Source of the DNA: Desulfomonile tiedjei
Lineage (GTDB): Bacteria; Desulfobacterota; Desulfomonilia; Desulfomonilales; Desulfomonilaceae
Assembly: GCA_020718965.1 (NCBI GenBank)
Contig: DYRE01000014.1
Span: 1 to 15,211, forward strand
Length of the DNA: 15,211 nt
Reading direction: 5' to 3'
The translations under genes were made by a program, and so were the position numbers. The notes under the pieces were generated by a model. That model ran no database searches. It worked only from the letters and a program-made list of their open reading frames with translations, and had not been told where the DNA came from. Positions 7,577-14,845 of this stretch are shown one piece after another; the first letter of the stretch is position 1, and the number at the start of each line of letters is the position of its first letter.

Positions 7577-7583
7577 ACAGGGG
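7577..7583 (+). promoter_or_regulatory. Ribosome binding site fixing the dapF start
   Basis: ACAGGGG ends 5 bases before the ATG at 7589. An in-frame TTG at 7571 would add six residues not typical of DapF and lies upstream of the site, so it is rejected as start. Confidence 0.6.
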
Positions 7584-7588
7584 TACTG

Positions 7589-8440
7589 ATGAAAATAGAA
7601 TTTCAGAAAATGCACGGAGCCAAAAACGATTTTGTTGTTTTGCATGATTTTGAAAATATGTTAAGCATTACCCCTGAGCAGGTCGCGTATATTTGTGATC
7701 GACGCATCGGCGTAGGCGCCGACGGCATGATTATGGTAAGACGGTCTGAAATCGCAGACTTCTTCATGGATTATGTTAACTCGGATGGATCTCTCGCAGA
7801 AATGTGCGGGAATGGAATTCGATGTCTTGGAAAATATGTTTATGACAACAGCCTCACTGAGAAAACCAGTCTCACTATTGAAACCAGGGCGGGAGTCAAA
7901 GGTTTGGAGTTGCTGATTAACGAATCCGGACAAATATCCAAAGTCCGTGTGGACATGGGGCAGCCAATCTTTGAGCCGGCCAGGATTCCTGTATCTGTAT
8001 GTAACAGTAAACCACCTATAGTAGACTATCCATTAGTGGTAAACGGGGAAACCTTTTTTTGTTCATTCATCTCAATGGGTAATCCACACTGTGTAATTTT
8101 GTACGACAAACCTGACTTGGACCAGGCCCCAAATAAATTTGGCCCGGCCATAGAAAACCATGAAATGTTTCCGGCAAAAACAAATGTTGAATTTGTCAAA
8201 ATCTTCGATAGGTCACACGCTCAAATGCGAGTATGGGAAAGAGGTTGCGGTGAAACTTTAGCCTGCGGAACCGGCGCATGCGCATCAGCGGTGACAACCA
8301 TTCTGAAAGGTCTTACTGATCACCAGGTATCGATGGAACTTCTTGGTGGCACACTTGATATCTCATGGGAATCCACAGATGATTCAGTATTTATGACTGG
8401 AAACGCGAATATGGTTTATAATGGCCAGATAACCTTATGA
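7589..8440 (+). CDS. dapF: Diaminopimelate epimerase
   Basis: DapF converts LL-diaminopimelate to the meso form, the precursor of lysine and of the peptidoglycan cross-link; it is cytoplasmic and cofactor-free. The protein has 283 residues, a normal length. It opens with the family signature FQKMHGAKNDFVV (residues 5-17). The two catalytic cysteines are C73 in EMCGNGIRC and C226 in ACGTGACA. GVGADG (41-46) and the substrate-binding blocks NSDGS (64-68) and MGNPHCV are also present. All key residues are intact. It stands apart from other lysine-pathway genes in this window, with its own promoter-like element upstream and a separate promoter-like element before the next gene. Confidence 0.97.
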   Translation: MKIEFQKMHGAKNDFVVLHDFENMLSITPEQVAYICDRRIGVGADGMIMVRRSEIADFFMDYVNSDGSLAEMCGNGIRCLGKYVYDNSLTEKTSLTIETRAGVKGLELLINESGQISKVRVDMGQPIFEPARIPVSVCNSKPPIVDYPLVVNGETFFCSFISMGNPHCVILYDKPDLDQAPNKFGPAIENHEMFPAKTNVEFVKIFDRSHAQMRVWERGCGETLACGTGACASAVTTILKGLTDHQVSMELLGGTLDISWESTDDSVFMTGNANMVYNGQITL

Positions 8441-8459
8441 TTGTATGTATTCAATAATC

Positions 8460-8488
8460 TTGACATGCTGTCAATGGTAGAATAATGT
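8460..8488 (+). promoter_or_regulatory. Candidate promoter with palindromic -35 region, upstream of the prepilin gene
   Basis: TTGACATGCTGTCAA (8460-8474) is a perfect inverted repeat with a 3-base centre, and its left arm is a perfect -35 hexamer. The sequence 17 bases later is TAATGT (8483-8488), a partial -10. A dimeric regulator bound to the palindrome would cover the -35 and could control the gene. The leader would be about 75 bases. The mirror arm also reads as TTGACA on the minus strand but faces dapF. Confidence 0.4.
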
Positions 8489-8495
8489 TCCCTTA

Positions 8496-8548
8496 AGCCT
8501 GATAATCCAACGACTTGATCACAGGCGCTAATTCACTGAAATCAGGCT
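8496..8548 (+). promoter_or_regulatory. Leader inverted repeats with two competing pairings
   Basis: AGCCTGAT (8496-8503) is perfectly complementary to ATCAGGCT (8541-8548), which ends two bases before the AAGGGAG ribosome binding site of the prepilin gene. The same left arm, through GCCTG (8497-8501), can instead pair with CAGGC (8522-8526). The two helices exclude each other. This is the geometry of a switchable leader, but I see no match to the conserved bases of the GEMM (cyclic dinucleotide) riboswitch or another class I know. It could also be chance. Confidence 0.3.
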
Positions 8549-8569
8549 GAAAGGGAGTGAGACAACCAC

Positions 8570-9001
8570 ATGAAACTTGTAAGAAGCAAAACCGGCCTCA
8601 CCATCCTGGAAATGACAACGGTTATACTAATTATTGCTTTATTATCGGTAATTTACTTTCTGGAAATCGATTCTTACAGGGAAAGACGGATGAGTGAACT
8701 GGCGGCAAAAACGCTTATGCTTGCCGCAAAAGCCCAGGAAGATTTTTTTGCCCGTGAGCACAGGTATTTCGATGGGAAAATTTCTGGAAATGGTCCCAAC
8801 GCTGTTCTAACTGCCCCAAATGGAACAAAGACTCAAGTTGTCGCGCCAGCCGGCGTTGAGTTAAATATTACAACAAAAGGTTTTGAAAAGAGGGCATTTT
8901 CCGGAACATCGTACTACAAGGGCGCCAAAATAATTCACAAATATGATTCCGAAACAGGTAAGATAAGAACAGTCCCTTGGTCACAGGAAAACCTTGAATG
9001 A
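8570..9001 (+). CDS. Type IV prepilin-like protein
   Basis: The 143-aa protein has a class III (prepilin) signal: a short basic leader of nine residues (MKLVRSKTG) followed by LTILEMTTVILIIALLSVIY. Cleavage by prepilin peptidase after G9 would leave Leu at +1 and the conserved Glu at +5 (E14), then an N-terminal hydrophobic helix. The helix continues into an amphipathic stretch with AKAQEDFFAREHRYF, a position where pilins often have an AQ..YF-type segment. The remaining ~75 residues would be a small globular head. There is no cysteine, so the C-terminal disulfide loop of many major pilins is absent. The ribosome binding site (GGGAG at 8553-8557) is 12 bases from the ATG, slightly far. The stop overlaps the next gene (ATGA). 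No pilus machinery genes are in the window, so major pilin, minor pilin and pseudopilin all remain possible. Confidence 0.85.
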   Translation: MKLVRSKTGLTILEMTTVILIIALLSVIYFLEIDSYRERRMSELAAKTLMLAAKAQEDFFAREHRYFDGKISGNGPNAVLTAPNGTKTQVVAPAGVELNITTKGFEKRAFSGTSYYKGAKIIHKYDSETGKIRTVPWSQENLE

Positions 9002-9495
9002 AACGAACGTTGTTTAAGGTCCTCAAACGTAACGAAATCTATATAGTTGCGATAACAATCGCCGGGGTCTTTATTTCGGCTATGCTGGTCGTTGGGTTTC
9101 TTTTGCGTGACTCATTAGTGGCTCAACCATACGAGGTCCTTGGAAAGGAAGACCTTAATCGGGTTTTTGCCACAGGATATTTAAGGTTCAAGGAAGATAA
9201 CGGTAATCCTTATCTAAAGGTCGAACTTCATAATGGGACACTATGGTGGATAAAATCTGTGGACCTGGAGTTTGCCGGTAAGACTTACAGTCTGGGTGAC
9301 GCAAACGCGTTTAAGCCTCTTCATTTTGGCGCGGTTAGATTAGAACTATCTGACGCCCCGCAGCGCAAGAATTCAACCGAATATGACCTGAAGATTCTGA
9401 GCGCGGCCGGTTATCCTCCAGCCGAGATCCAGTGGAGCCGAAGTGTTGGCAAGATTACAGAGGCTCAGAAATCTTCGAGATCCAAACACTATTAG
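8998..9495 (+). CDS. Single-pass membrane protein coupled to the prepilin, unassigned
   Basis: The 165-aa product has a basic N-terminus (MKRTLFKVLKRNE), one membrane helix at residues about 14-36 (IYIVAITIAGVFISAMLVVG), and a C-terminal region of ~130 residues expected to be outside the cytoplasm. This part looks beta-rich (YLKVELHNGTLWWIKSVDLEF), has no cysteine and ends in a polar tail. The start ATG shares an ATGA overlap with the prepilin stop, implying coupled translation and related function. No domain is recognised. The extracytoplasmic segment YLKVELHNGTLWWIKSVDLE resembles the strand pattern of small beta-sandwich domains, but that is a guess. It could be a partner or assembly factor of the pilin-like protein. 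Confidence 0.8.
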   Translation: MKRTLFKVLKRNEIYIVAITIAGVFISAMLVVGFLLRDSLVAQPYEVLGKEDLNRVFATGYLRFKEDNGNPYLKVELHNGTLWWIKSVDLEFAGKTYSLGDANAFKPLHFGAVRLELSDAPQRKNSTEYDLKILSAAGYPPAEIQWSRSVGKITEAQKSSRSKHY

Positions 9496-9653
9496 AAAAT
9501 CTGCCATACAGGCAATAAAAAACTAACTGGTTTGCGCTAGTCTTTAACATCATAATGATTTCCGTAGGCCCAGGGTATCTTGATCGGTCGGAGGTCCAAA
9601 AATAACGCTGGGTCGAAAAAGATACGATCATCTGGGTACAAATCAAACATAAT

Positions 9654-9660
9654 GGAGGGT
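9654..9660 (+). promoter_or_regulatory. Ribosome binding site fixing the fba start
   Basis: GGAGGGT is followed by ATC and then ATG at 9664, with 5 bases between GGAGG and the start. The frame is open upstream to an ATG at 9652 and beyond, but those codons overlap or precede the binding site and encode no family residues, so 9664 is the start. Confidence 0.75.
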
Positions 9661-9663
9661 ATC

Positions 9664-10956
9664 ATGTCAGTTAAAGGGGTTTCCTCTGCGGATTATGAAA
9701 AAGCCTTAAGTGTGGGCCGCCCACCTAACGTAGTAAAACTCTTCCCCAACTCCAAAGCCTTACTCGTCAGTGGAAAAGTTATAGACCGGGCGATGATCAA
9801 AAAGGGAAAGGCTATGGCAATCGCGGCCAGCGTAAGGAATTCTTTCGTGGCTTATGGCGCTCTCAGAGCAGCCCAAAGAGCTAACGCCGCAATAATAATA
9901 GAGATCGCCAAATCAGAGGGCGGGTCAAACGCCTACTGCGCAGTGAGCCTCTGGAACATGGCGAGGCTGGTGGATTCGATATGCAATGAACTCGGAATAA
10001 CCGTTCCTGTGGCCATACACGCAGATCACTACGGCATTAAGAGTGAAAAGGACCTGGTTATCGCCAAGACGGAAATCCCCAGCCTGTTTGACGCAGGAAT
10101 AACGTCGATAGCTATTGACGCTTCTCACCTGCCGGATGCCGACAACCTGCTTGCCAACCTTGAACTTTCAAAGTTCCTTCCCCATTGGGCAGGTTATGAG
10201 ACTGAAGTAGGTGAGATTAAGGGGAAAACAGGTTTGTCCACGGTAGAGGAAGCGCTGTTTCTAATAAAAGGACTCAACGCCAATGACCTTTTCCCAGACT
10301 GGATTGCTCTCAACAACGGAACAACCCATGGTTTAGAAGCGTCGGACGCTGGTATTCAGATCGATCTGACGGCCGACATCCATAAAGCGCTCGAGCCATA
10401 TAACGTTTCTGGGGCGCAGCATGGAACGTCAGGCAACAGTTTTGATCGCCTGCGCTCAATAGTCGAGAAGACTCACACTACTAAAGCTAACGTTGCCACA
10501 GCTCTTCAAATGGTGTCATGGGGATTGAAAGTCAATGAATACGGAAATGCGATTCAGGATAGCGATGGCAATTTCATCAAGATTCCTGAAGCCGGCCCAT
10601 CTAACGCCATGTGGGATCAGATGGTGGCATTCGCAAAAGAAAAAGGCTTGAAGGGCGGTGATTACAAGAAATTGAACCTGCCTTTTGAAAACCGACTTCT
10701 TGGACTATCGGCTATGGACAGGGAAAGAATGATCAAGGGTGTGGAAGACTTTGTTTATCTTCTTATCTCCGATGTTTTCAATGGTCATGATACGGCAGGG
10801 CTTGCCATCGAAGAGATCTTGAAGGCGAATTCCTACGACCTGGGTCCAAAAGGCCAGAGAATTGAGAACCCCTCTGACTGGACAGTTGGGAAAATTCGTG
10901 AAAAAGGCGCTACAATCGACACTGATAAGGGGCCCAAAGGAAATTTCGACGATTAG
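9664..10956 (+). CDS. fba: Class II fructose-bisphosphate aldolase, long form
   Basis: Class II aldolases are metal-dependent and reversibly cleave fructose 1,6-bisphosphate to dihydroxyacetone phosphate and glyceraldehyde 3-phosphate. The 430-aa protein shows the class II motifs: HADHYG at 119-124, with D121 as likely catalytic aspartate and H122 as metal ligand; the acidic block GYETEVGEIKGKTG from 177; NNGTTHG at 217-223 with H222 as metal ligand; and GAQHGTSG at 250-257 with H253. At 430 residues it is longer than the usual 280-360, with extra sequence at the N-terminus and in the last ~100 residues (ends KGPKGNFDD). This suggests a divergent subgroup; tagatose-bisphosphate or another ketose-bisphosphate aldolase activity cannot be excluded. 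It is monocistronic: separated by 168 bases from the preceding gene and convergent with purE. Confidence 0.92.
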   Translation: MSVKGVSSADYEKALSVGRPPNVVKLFPNSKALLVSGKVIDRAMIKKGKAMAIAASVRNSFVAYGALRAAQRANAAIIIEIAKSEGGSNAYCAVSLWNMARLVDSICNELGITVPVAIHADHYGIKSEKDLVIAKTEIPSLFDAGITSIAIDASHLPDADNLLANLELSKFLPHWAGYETEVGEIKGKTGLSTVEEALFLIKGLNANDLFPDWIALNNGTTHGLEASDAGIQIDLTADIHKALEPYNVSGAQHGTSGNSFDRLRSIVEKTHTTKANVATALQMVSWGLKVNEYGNAIQDSDGNFIKIPEAGPSNAMWDQMVAFAKEKGLKGGDYKKLNLPFENRLLGLSAMDRERMIKGVEDFVYLLISDVFNGHDTAGLAIEEILKANSYDLGPKGQRIENPSDWTVGKIREKGATIDTDKGPKGNFDD

Positions 10957-10967
10957 GAACATTATAT

Positions 10968-11002
10968 ACCGGCGCAGCGCCAACCAATAAGCCTGCGCCG
11001 GT
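10968..11002. terminator. Strong GC-rich hairpin between convergent fba and purE
   Basis: ACCGGCGCAG (10968-10977) is perfectly complementary to CTGCGCCGGT (10993-11002), with a 15-base loop. It begins 12 bases after the fba stop and lies 59 bases past the purE stop, so it can serve both. On the plus strand it is followed by TAAAAAAAT rather than a T-run, and on the minus strand by ATATAATG, so the U-tract of a classical intrinsic terminator is missing in both directions. The stem strength and position still make it the most convincing terminator in the window. Confidence 0.65.
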
Positions 11003-11060
11003 TAAAAAAATCGGCTAACCGGTCGGCCAAGCCATTTGGAAACGGCCTGACTATCCATAA

Positions 11061-11558
11061 TTACAGTTTATCAATGACTGCCGCTTTTTCATCTATCAAC
11101 CTTTTTTGTTCCTGCCTGTATTCGACAAGTTTTTTCCTCAAGTCTCCGTCAAAGCAGGCAAGTATCTCAACAGCGAACAGACCAGCGTTTTTTGCGCCGT
11201 TAGCCCCTATACCCATGCAGGCGACAGGGATCCCTCCAGGCATCTGAACCGTTGATAACAAGGAATCGATACCTCCGAGGGTAGAAGAGTCCATAGGAAC
11301 CCCAATAATTGGCGTAACAGTATGGGCCGCAAGGAATCCCGCAAGATGCGCGGCCATTCCAGCCCCGGCAATAATTACTTTCCAGCCCTCTGTCTCAGCG
11401 CGCTTCGCAATTTCAATCACCCTCTCGGGTGTTCTGTGAGCCGAAGCTACTGTCATACAAAACGGCACACCGAACAGACGCATTATTTCTGCGGCCTTTT
11501 TCATCTTCGGAAGGTCCGAATCACTTCCCATCAGGATTCCAACCTGAATATTTTCCAT
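11061..11558 (-). CDS. purE: Phosphoribosylaminoimidazole carboxylase catalytic subunit, PurE
   Basis: PurE makes carboxyaminoimidazole ribonucleotide in de novo purine synthesis, either from N5-CAIR (class I, working with PurK) or directly from AIR and CO2 (class II). The 165-aa protein has the family signatures GSDSD (11-15), ASAHRTP with H41, and AGAGMAAHLAG with H71, and it has normal length. The segment GMAAHLAG differs from the GGAAHLPG familiar from class I enzymes such as E. coli PurE. No purK is seen nearby, so class II is possible but not decided. It lies 32 bases downstream of the split purH on the same strand. AGGTGG about 8 bases before the ATG serves as binding site, and both genes belong to one pathway, so an operon is likely. 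Confidence 0.96.
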   Translation of the reverse strand: MENIQVGILMGSDSDLPKMKKAAEIMRLFGVPFCMTVASAHRTPERVIEIAKRAETEGWKVIIAGAGMAAHLAGFLAAHTVTPIIGVPMDSSTLGGIDSLLSTVQMPGGIPVACMGIGANGAKNAGLFAVEILACFDGDLRKKLVEYRQEQKRLIDEKAAVIDKL

Positions 11559-11590
11559 GTTAATACCACCTGGAGATCAATTAATTAGGG

Positions 11591-12190
11591 TCACAGGGAA
11601 CTTATTGATTCAAGATAGCCTGCTATTGCTCCATCATACTGATTAGTGAGTCTGAAAACTTTGATGGCGAGCTTGAAATTGGTAGCCTCCGAGACTGATC
11701 CCCCTGTTTTTTTCATCTCTGCGATAACTTTTTGATAGTCCTTCGGATCAGTTACGACTGTTACAAAAGGATAATTTTTCGCTGCCGCTCTCAGTAAGGT
11801 TGGTCCACCTATATCAATGTTTTCTATGGCGTTGGGCAGGTCACACAGTGGGTCGGAAATGGTCTTTTCAAAGGCGTACAGATTAACCACGACCATATCA
11901 ATCGGCTCAATACCATGCCTGCTCATGGCCTCCAGATGTTCAGGGTTGGAACGTATTCCCAGGATGCCCCCGTGAACTTTTGGATGCAGGGTTTTCACCC
12001 GACCGTCAAGCATTTCCGGAAATCCGGTAAATTCTGAAACTTCCTTGATTTTGACTCCTAATCCTGCGATGGTCTTTGCCGTTCCCCCAGTCGAAAGGAT
12101 CTCTACTCCGAATTCCTGTAACTCTCTTGCAAATTCCCCAACCCCGTTTTTGTCTGTAACGCTTATTAATGCTCTGCTAATCCTGGGCAT
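11591..12190 (-). CDS. purH: Stand-alone IMP cyclohydrolase (N-terminal half of PurH only)
   Basis: This 199-aa protein covers only the MGS-like IMP cyclohydrolase domain that closes FAICAR to IMP. It shows ALISVTDKNG (7-16), STGGT (33-37), the TGFPEMLDGRVKTLHPKVHGG block (55-75), VVNLYAFE (101-108), ENIDIGGP (123-130) and RAAAKN (134-139). The usual bifunctional PurH is above 500 residues and carries an AICAR formyltransferase domain after this one. Here the frame ends cleanly at TGA, and purE starts 32 bases later behind its own binding site. No formyltransferase remnant fits in the gap, so this is a genuinely separate gene rather than a frameshift. Split cyclohydrolases are known in some Desulfovibrio-like bacteria. 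The formyltransferase must be supplied elsewhere, by a separate PurH C-half or by PurP-type chemistry. The ATG has AAGGAGTGG just upstream. Confidence 0.93.
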   Translation of the reverse strand: MPRISRALISVTDKNGVGEFARELQEFGVEILSTGGTAKTIAGLGVKIKEVSEFTGFPEMLDGRVKTLHPKVHGGILGIRSNPEHLEAMSRHGIEPIDMVVVNLYAFEKTISDPLCDLPNAIENIDIGGPTLLRAAAKNYPFVTVVTDPKDYQKVIAEMKKTGGSVSEATNFKLAIKVFRLTNQYDGAIAGYLESISSL

Positions 12191-12246
12191 GTTCCACTCC
12201 TTGGTTTATAAATTTTTGTCCACGCGGTAATATCGGATTATGACTA

Positions 12247-12276
12247 TTTATAATAGTTAGCTGGCCTGATTGTCAC
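12247..12276 (-). promoter_or_regulatory. Candidate promoter for purH-purE
   Basis: On the minus strand GTGACA (12276-12271, 5 of 6 matches to the -35) is followed after 18 bases by TATAAA (12252-12247, 5 of 6 matches to the -10). Transcription would start near 12240, giving a leader of about 50 bases. The -35 overlaps the TGA stop of the TPR gene, so the purine genes could be both read through and started here. Confidence 0.5.
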
Positions 12277-13238
12277 TTGCCGCCCGTCTTTGTGTTCCCT
12301 GTTTGTTCGAGAAGGCGTTTCGCTTCCTGGCCGATTTGTCCATCCGGATCACTTTTGATTACGAACTCAAGTTTTTTGATCCCTTCGGTTTTAGAGCCTT
12401 CAATCAGCATCAGATCAGCCAGTTTCAAATGCGCCGCCATATACTCTGGATCAGTTTCCACAACCTTTTTGAACATGTCCAAAGCCTGCGAAAACTCCTT
12501 TCGTTCCTGATAGATCAAACCCATTCTATAAAGGGCTTCCTTGAACGAAGGATCTATTGCGACCGCTTTTTTATAATTCTCCAGAGCCTTGGACAGGTCC
12601 TTTTTCTCTTCATAACAAAATCCCAGATTGAACAGGGCGTTGATATTGTCTTTTTTTAGTAGCGTTGCTCTCTCGTAATTGAGAATGGCCTTGTCCGTGT
12701 CCTTTTTCTGATTGTACGCCACACCCAGATTGTAAGCGGCTTTTTCTGGAGTAGAATAGTTTGGGTCTCCCAGACATTCCTCGAATTTGGGAATGGCCTC
12801 GTCAGGCTGGCCTTTAGCCAGGTATGCTGTTCCAAGGTTGTTTTTGGCTTCTGTGAGCTTAGGATCTTTTGCGAGGGCTTTTTTATATTGTTCTATGGCT
12901 TCATTATACATCCCCTTGCGCTGATACGCCAATCCTAGCGCATGTTCGACATCAGCGTTCCCAGGGGCGAGAGTCTGCGCCGCCAGAAGTTCCTTGAGAG
13001 CTTGGGGCGTTTTTCCTTCATTTAGATAATTGATTCCAAGTTGATAATGTAGTTCTACAGTTTTTTGAAGTTTTCCCGATGTCTCGGTTTTTTGCGGTAC
13101 GCATGAACCGACGCCGATTACCAGTAAAACCAGGATTACCAATGAAGCGCGACAGGAAACGTGGGAGATTCTTAAAGACCCCAGTAATTTAAAATGATTA
13201 TGCAGCATATCAATACATGAGTGACAGGGAATCGACAC
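12273..13238 (-). CDS. TPR-repeat lipoprotein (PilF/PilW-like architecture)
   Basis: The product has an N-terminal hydrophobic segment ending in a lipobox-like VGSC (C46, counted from the GTG start) and then seven consecutive 34-residue tetratricopeptide repeats from about residue 65 to 300, each with the G.AY...K...A...Y..A pattern (for example LGLAYQRKGMYNEAIEQYKKAL). It ends in a polar tail. After lipidation it would be anchored to a membrane and act as a protein-interaction scaffold. Type IV pilus outer-membrane assembly factors (PilF/PilW) have a similar but shorter design, so a pilus link is possible, not shown. The GTG at 13238 overlaps the upstream stop by one base (TAGTG) and has AGGA 12 bases before it. 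The ATG at 13208 would give a shorter, more typical signal peptide but lacks a binding site. The start is therefore uncertain by ten codons. Confidence 0.88.
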   Translation of the reverse strand: MSIPCHSCIDMLHNHFKLLGSLRISHVSCRASLVILVLLVIGVGSCVPQKTETSGKLQKTVELHYQLGINYLNEGKTPQALKELLAAQTLAPGNADVEHALGLAYQRKGMYNEAIEQYKKALAKDPKLTEAKNNLGTAYLAKGQPDEAIPKFEECLGDPNYSTPEKAAYNLGVAYNQKKDTDKAILNYERATLLKKDNINALFNLGFCYEEKKDLSKALENYKKAVAIDPSFKEALYRMGLIYQERKEFSQALDMFKKVVETDPEYMAAHLKLADLMLIEGSKTEGIKKLEFVIKSDPDGQIGQEAKRLLEQTGNTKTGGK

Positions 13239-14845
13239 TATACATCGAATTCCTGGCAGGCTGAATTTGGAAAACCAAAGGCTATCTCTCTTGCTATTGA
13301 AGTCAAAAATTCGTTAATGTCGATATCCGGAGAGTAGCAAACATAGCCACGTTCCTCTACCTTGTTTACGTTTTCAAAGTCGGCTTTTTGTTTGTGGTAG
13401 AGTTCCCATCTGCCGTCCGAAGGTTCCTTGACATCTTTCATCCTTGCCACCAACCGATTTCTAATGACATCATCTGGAGCTTCGCAATGAATCAATATAA
13501 AACGTGCTTTAAGGCTCTTGGCCAAATTAGATACTTCCAGCCGGAGCCTTTTTTGCGCAAAGGAAGCGTCCAGTATGACATGATGGCCTTCCTTGATTCT
13601 GGTCCTAGCTTTGTCGAACATGATTCCATATGTCCTGTCGGACGATTCTCGCGTATAGATTCCAGTCCCATAATTGTCAAGTCTATGTTCAGTGCGCTCT
13701 AAACCCAGTGATTCTTTTCTTACCACATCGGACCTGATGGTATCTATCCCGAGCCTTGTTCCAAGCCTCGAAGACAGAAAACTCTTCCCAGATCCCATCA
13801 TTCCACATGTTATCACAAGCGCGGGTTTGGGGAGGGGAGTAACATAGGCCTTCGAAAGGTTAAAATAATCCTTAGCGATAACAGCCGATTTGAGCCTGGT
13901 TCTTTCGTCGATTTCCGGTTCATCCAAAGTGAAGCTCTGAACCTTGCCACGAACATAGGCTCGATATGATTTATAAAATCTTAGTAGGTCGTATGATTTA
14001 TTTTCGGGAGAGTCCTTCATGTATCTGGCAAGCACCCGGTCCGAAAAACCGGGGTACCCCGAAAAATCCAAATCCATAAGCAGGAATGCAAGATCCGAAA
14101 GACAATCCGAATACCTGAACCTGTCATTAAACTCAATACAGTCTATCAACATTATCGGATCAAAGAGAACCACATGGTCCAAATGAAGATCACCGTGACA
14201 ATCTCGTATGTAGCCCTGTTTGACGCGTTCCTCCAGGAATGCGCGATTACGTTTCAGGTAGTCCAACGACTCTGTTTTAATGATTTCAAAGGTTTCGAGT
14301 GAAATCGTTCTACCGATGAAGCCCTCTGACTGAATGAAGTTTTCCAAAACATTCTGCATGATTACTTCTGGGGCTCCAAATATTGAAATCTGAGGACCAC
14401 GCGAAGATTTGGAATGATACTCCAGGATACTATCCGCCACCTTGTCAATTATTGTGTGGTCCACAATATTTTTGGCGAGGGCATTTTTAAGTATTTTGTC
14501 GTCAGGCACGAATCGCATCAAAACAGCATATTCAATTTCCGGGCCCAGCCCTTTCAGGTTTATTCCGCACTCTGGCGATTCATTGACAGTAACGACTCCC
14601 AGGTATATGCCCCTGGAAAAACGTGAATTAAGTTCAACCTCCTGCCGGCAGAAAAATTTTCTTTTCTCGATGGTGGTAAAATCCAGAAAACCTAGCGAAA
14701 TGGGTTTCTTCAGCTTGTAGACTAGCCTACCGGCGAGAAAAACTATTGAGATATGAGTCTGAACAACCCGAACCGAATCAGGACGATGAGGGTAGATTGA
14801 AGGGTCTGAAAGAGCTGCGATCAGGCGCTCAACATGTTCATTCAA
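13238..14845 (-). CDS. Fusion of aminoglycoside-phosphotransferase-like kinase and P-loop ATPase/kinase
   Basis: This protein has two modules. The N-terminal ~340 residues form an APH-like kinase fold, with a YKLKKPISLGFLDF segment near the start, a Brenner-type loop HGDLHLDH (217-224) and IDCIEFND around 234-241. The C-terminal ~190 residues are a zeta-toxin/AAA_33-like P-loop domain with Walker A GMMGSGKS (348-355) and VILDAS near 426. The architecture is a widespread conserved bacterial family with no agreed substrate; antibiotic resistance should not be assumed. I place the start at the TTG at 14845. It overlaps the rlmN stop as TTGA, AAAGGAGAGA lies 6 bases upstream, and the resulting MNEHVERLIAALSDP begins like family members. 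The ATG at 14881 would force a 36-40 base overlap and adds 12 residues. Length is 535 aa. The next gene overlaps its stop by one base. Confidence 0.9.
   Translation of the reverse strand: MNEHVERLIAALSDPSIYPHRPDSVRVVQTHISIVFLAGRLVYKLKKPISLGFLDFTTIEKRKFFCRQEVELNSRFSRGIYLGVVTVNESPECGINLKGLGPEIEYAVLMRFVPDDKILKNALAKNIVDHTIIDKVADSILEYHSKSSRGPQISIFGAPEVIMQNVLENFIQSEGFIGRTISLETFEIIKTESLDYLKRNRAFLEERVKQGYIRDCHGDLHLDHVVLFDPIMLIDCIEFNDRFRYSDCLSDLAFLLMDLDFSGYPGFSDRVLARYMKDSPENKSYDLLRFYKSYRAYVRGKVQSFTLDEPEIDERTRLKSAVIAKDYFNLSKAYVTPLPKPALVITCGMMGSGKSFLSSRLGTRLGIDTIRSDVVRKESLGLERTEHRLDNYGTGIYTRESSDRTYGIMFDKARTRIKEGHHVILDASFAQKRLRLEVSNLAKSLKARFILIHCEAPDDVIRNRLVARMKDVKEPSDGRWELYHKQKADFENVNKVEERGYVCYSPDIDINEFLTSIAREIAFGFPNSACQEFDV

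Noticed and set aside
8496..8548. GEMM-type cyclic dinucleotide riboswitch before the prepilin
   Set aside because: The conserved core bases of that class are not present; only generic inverted repeats are seen, so no riboswitch class is assigned.
9496..9663. N-terminal extension of fba (in-frame codons from 9580)
   Set aside because: These codons precede a strong GGAGGGT site and encode a basic, non-family sequence; the start at 9664 matches the site spacing.
12270..12659. 129-codon plus-strand open frame opposite the TPR gene
   Set aside because: Antisense shadow of the repetitive TPR sequence; Phe/Leu-rich without a membrane pattern or ribosome binding site.
13238..14845. Aminoglycoside resistance gene
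   Set aside because: The APH-like fold plus a C-terminal P-loop domain is a widespread chromosomal family of unknown substrate, and nothing nearby suggests resistance or mobility.
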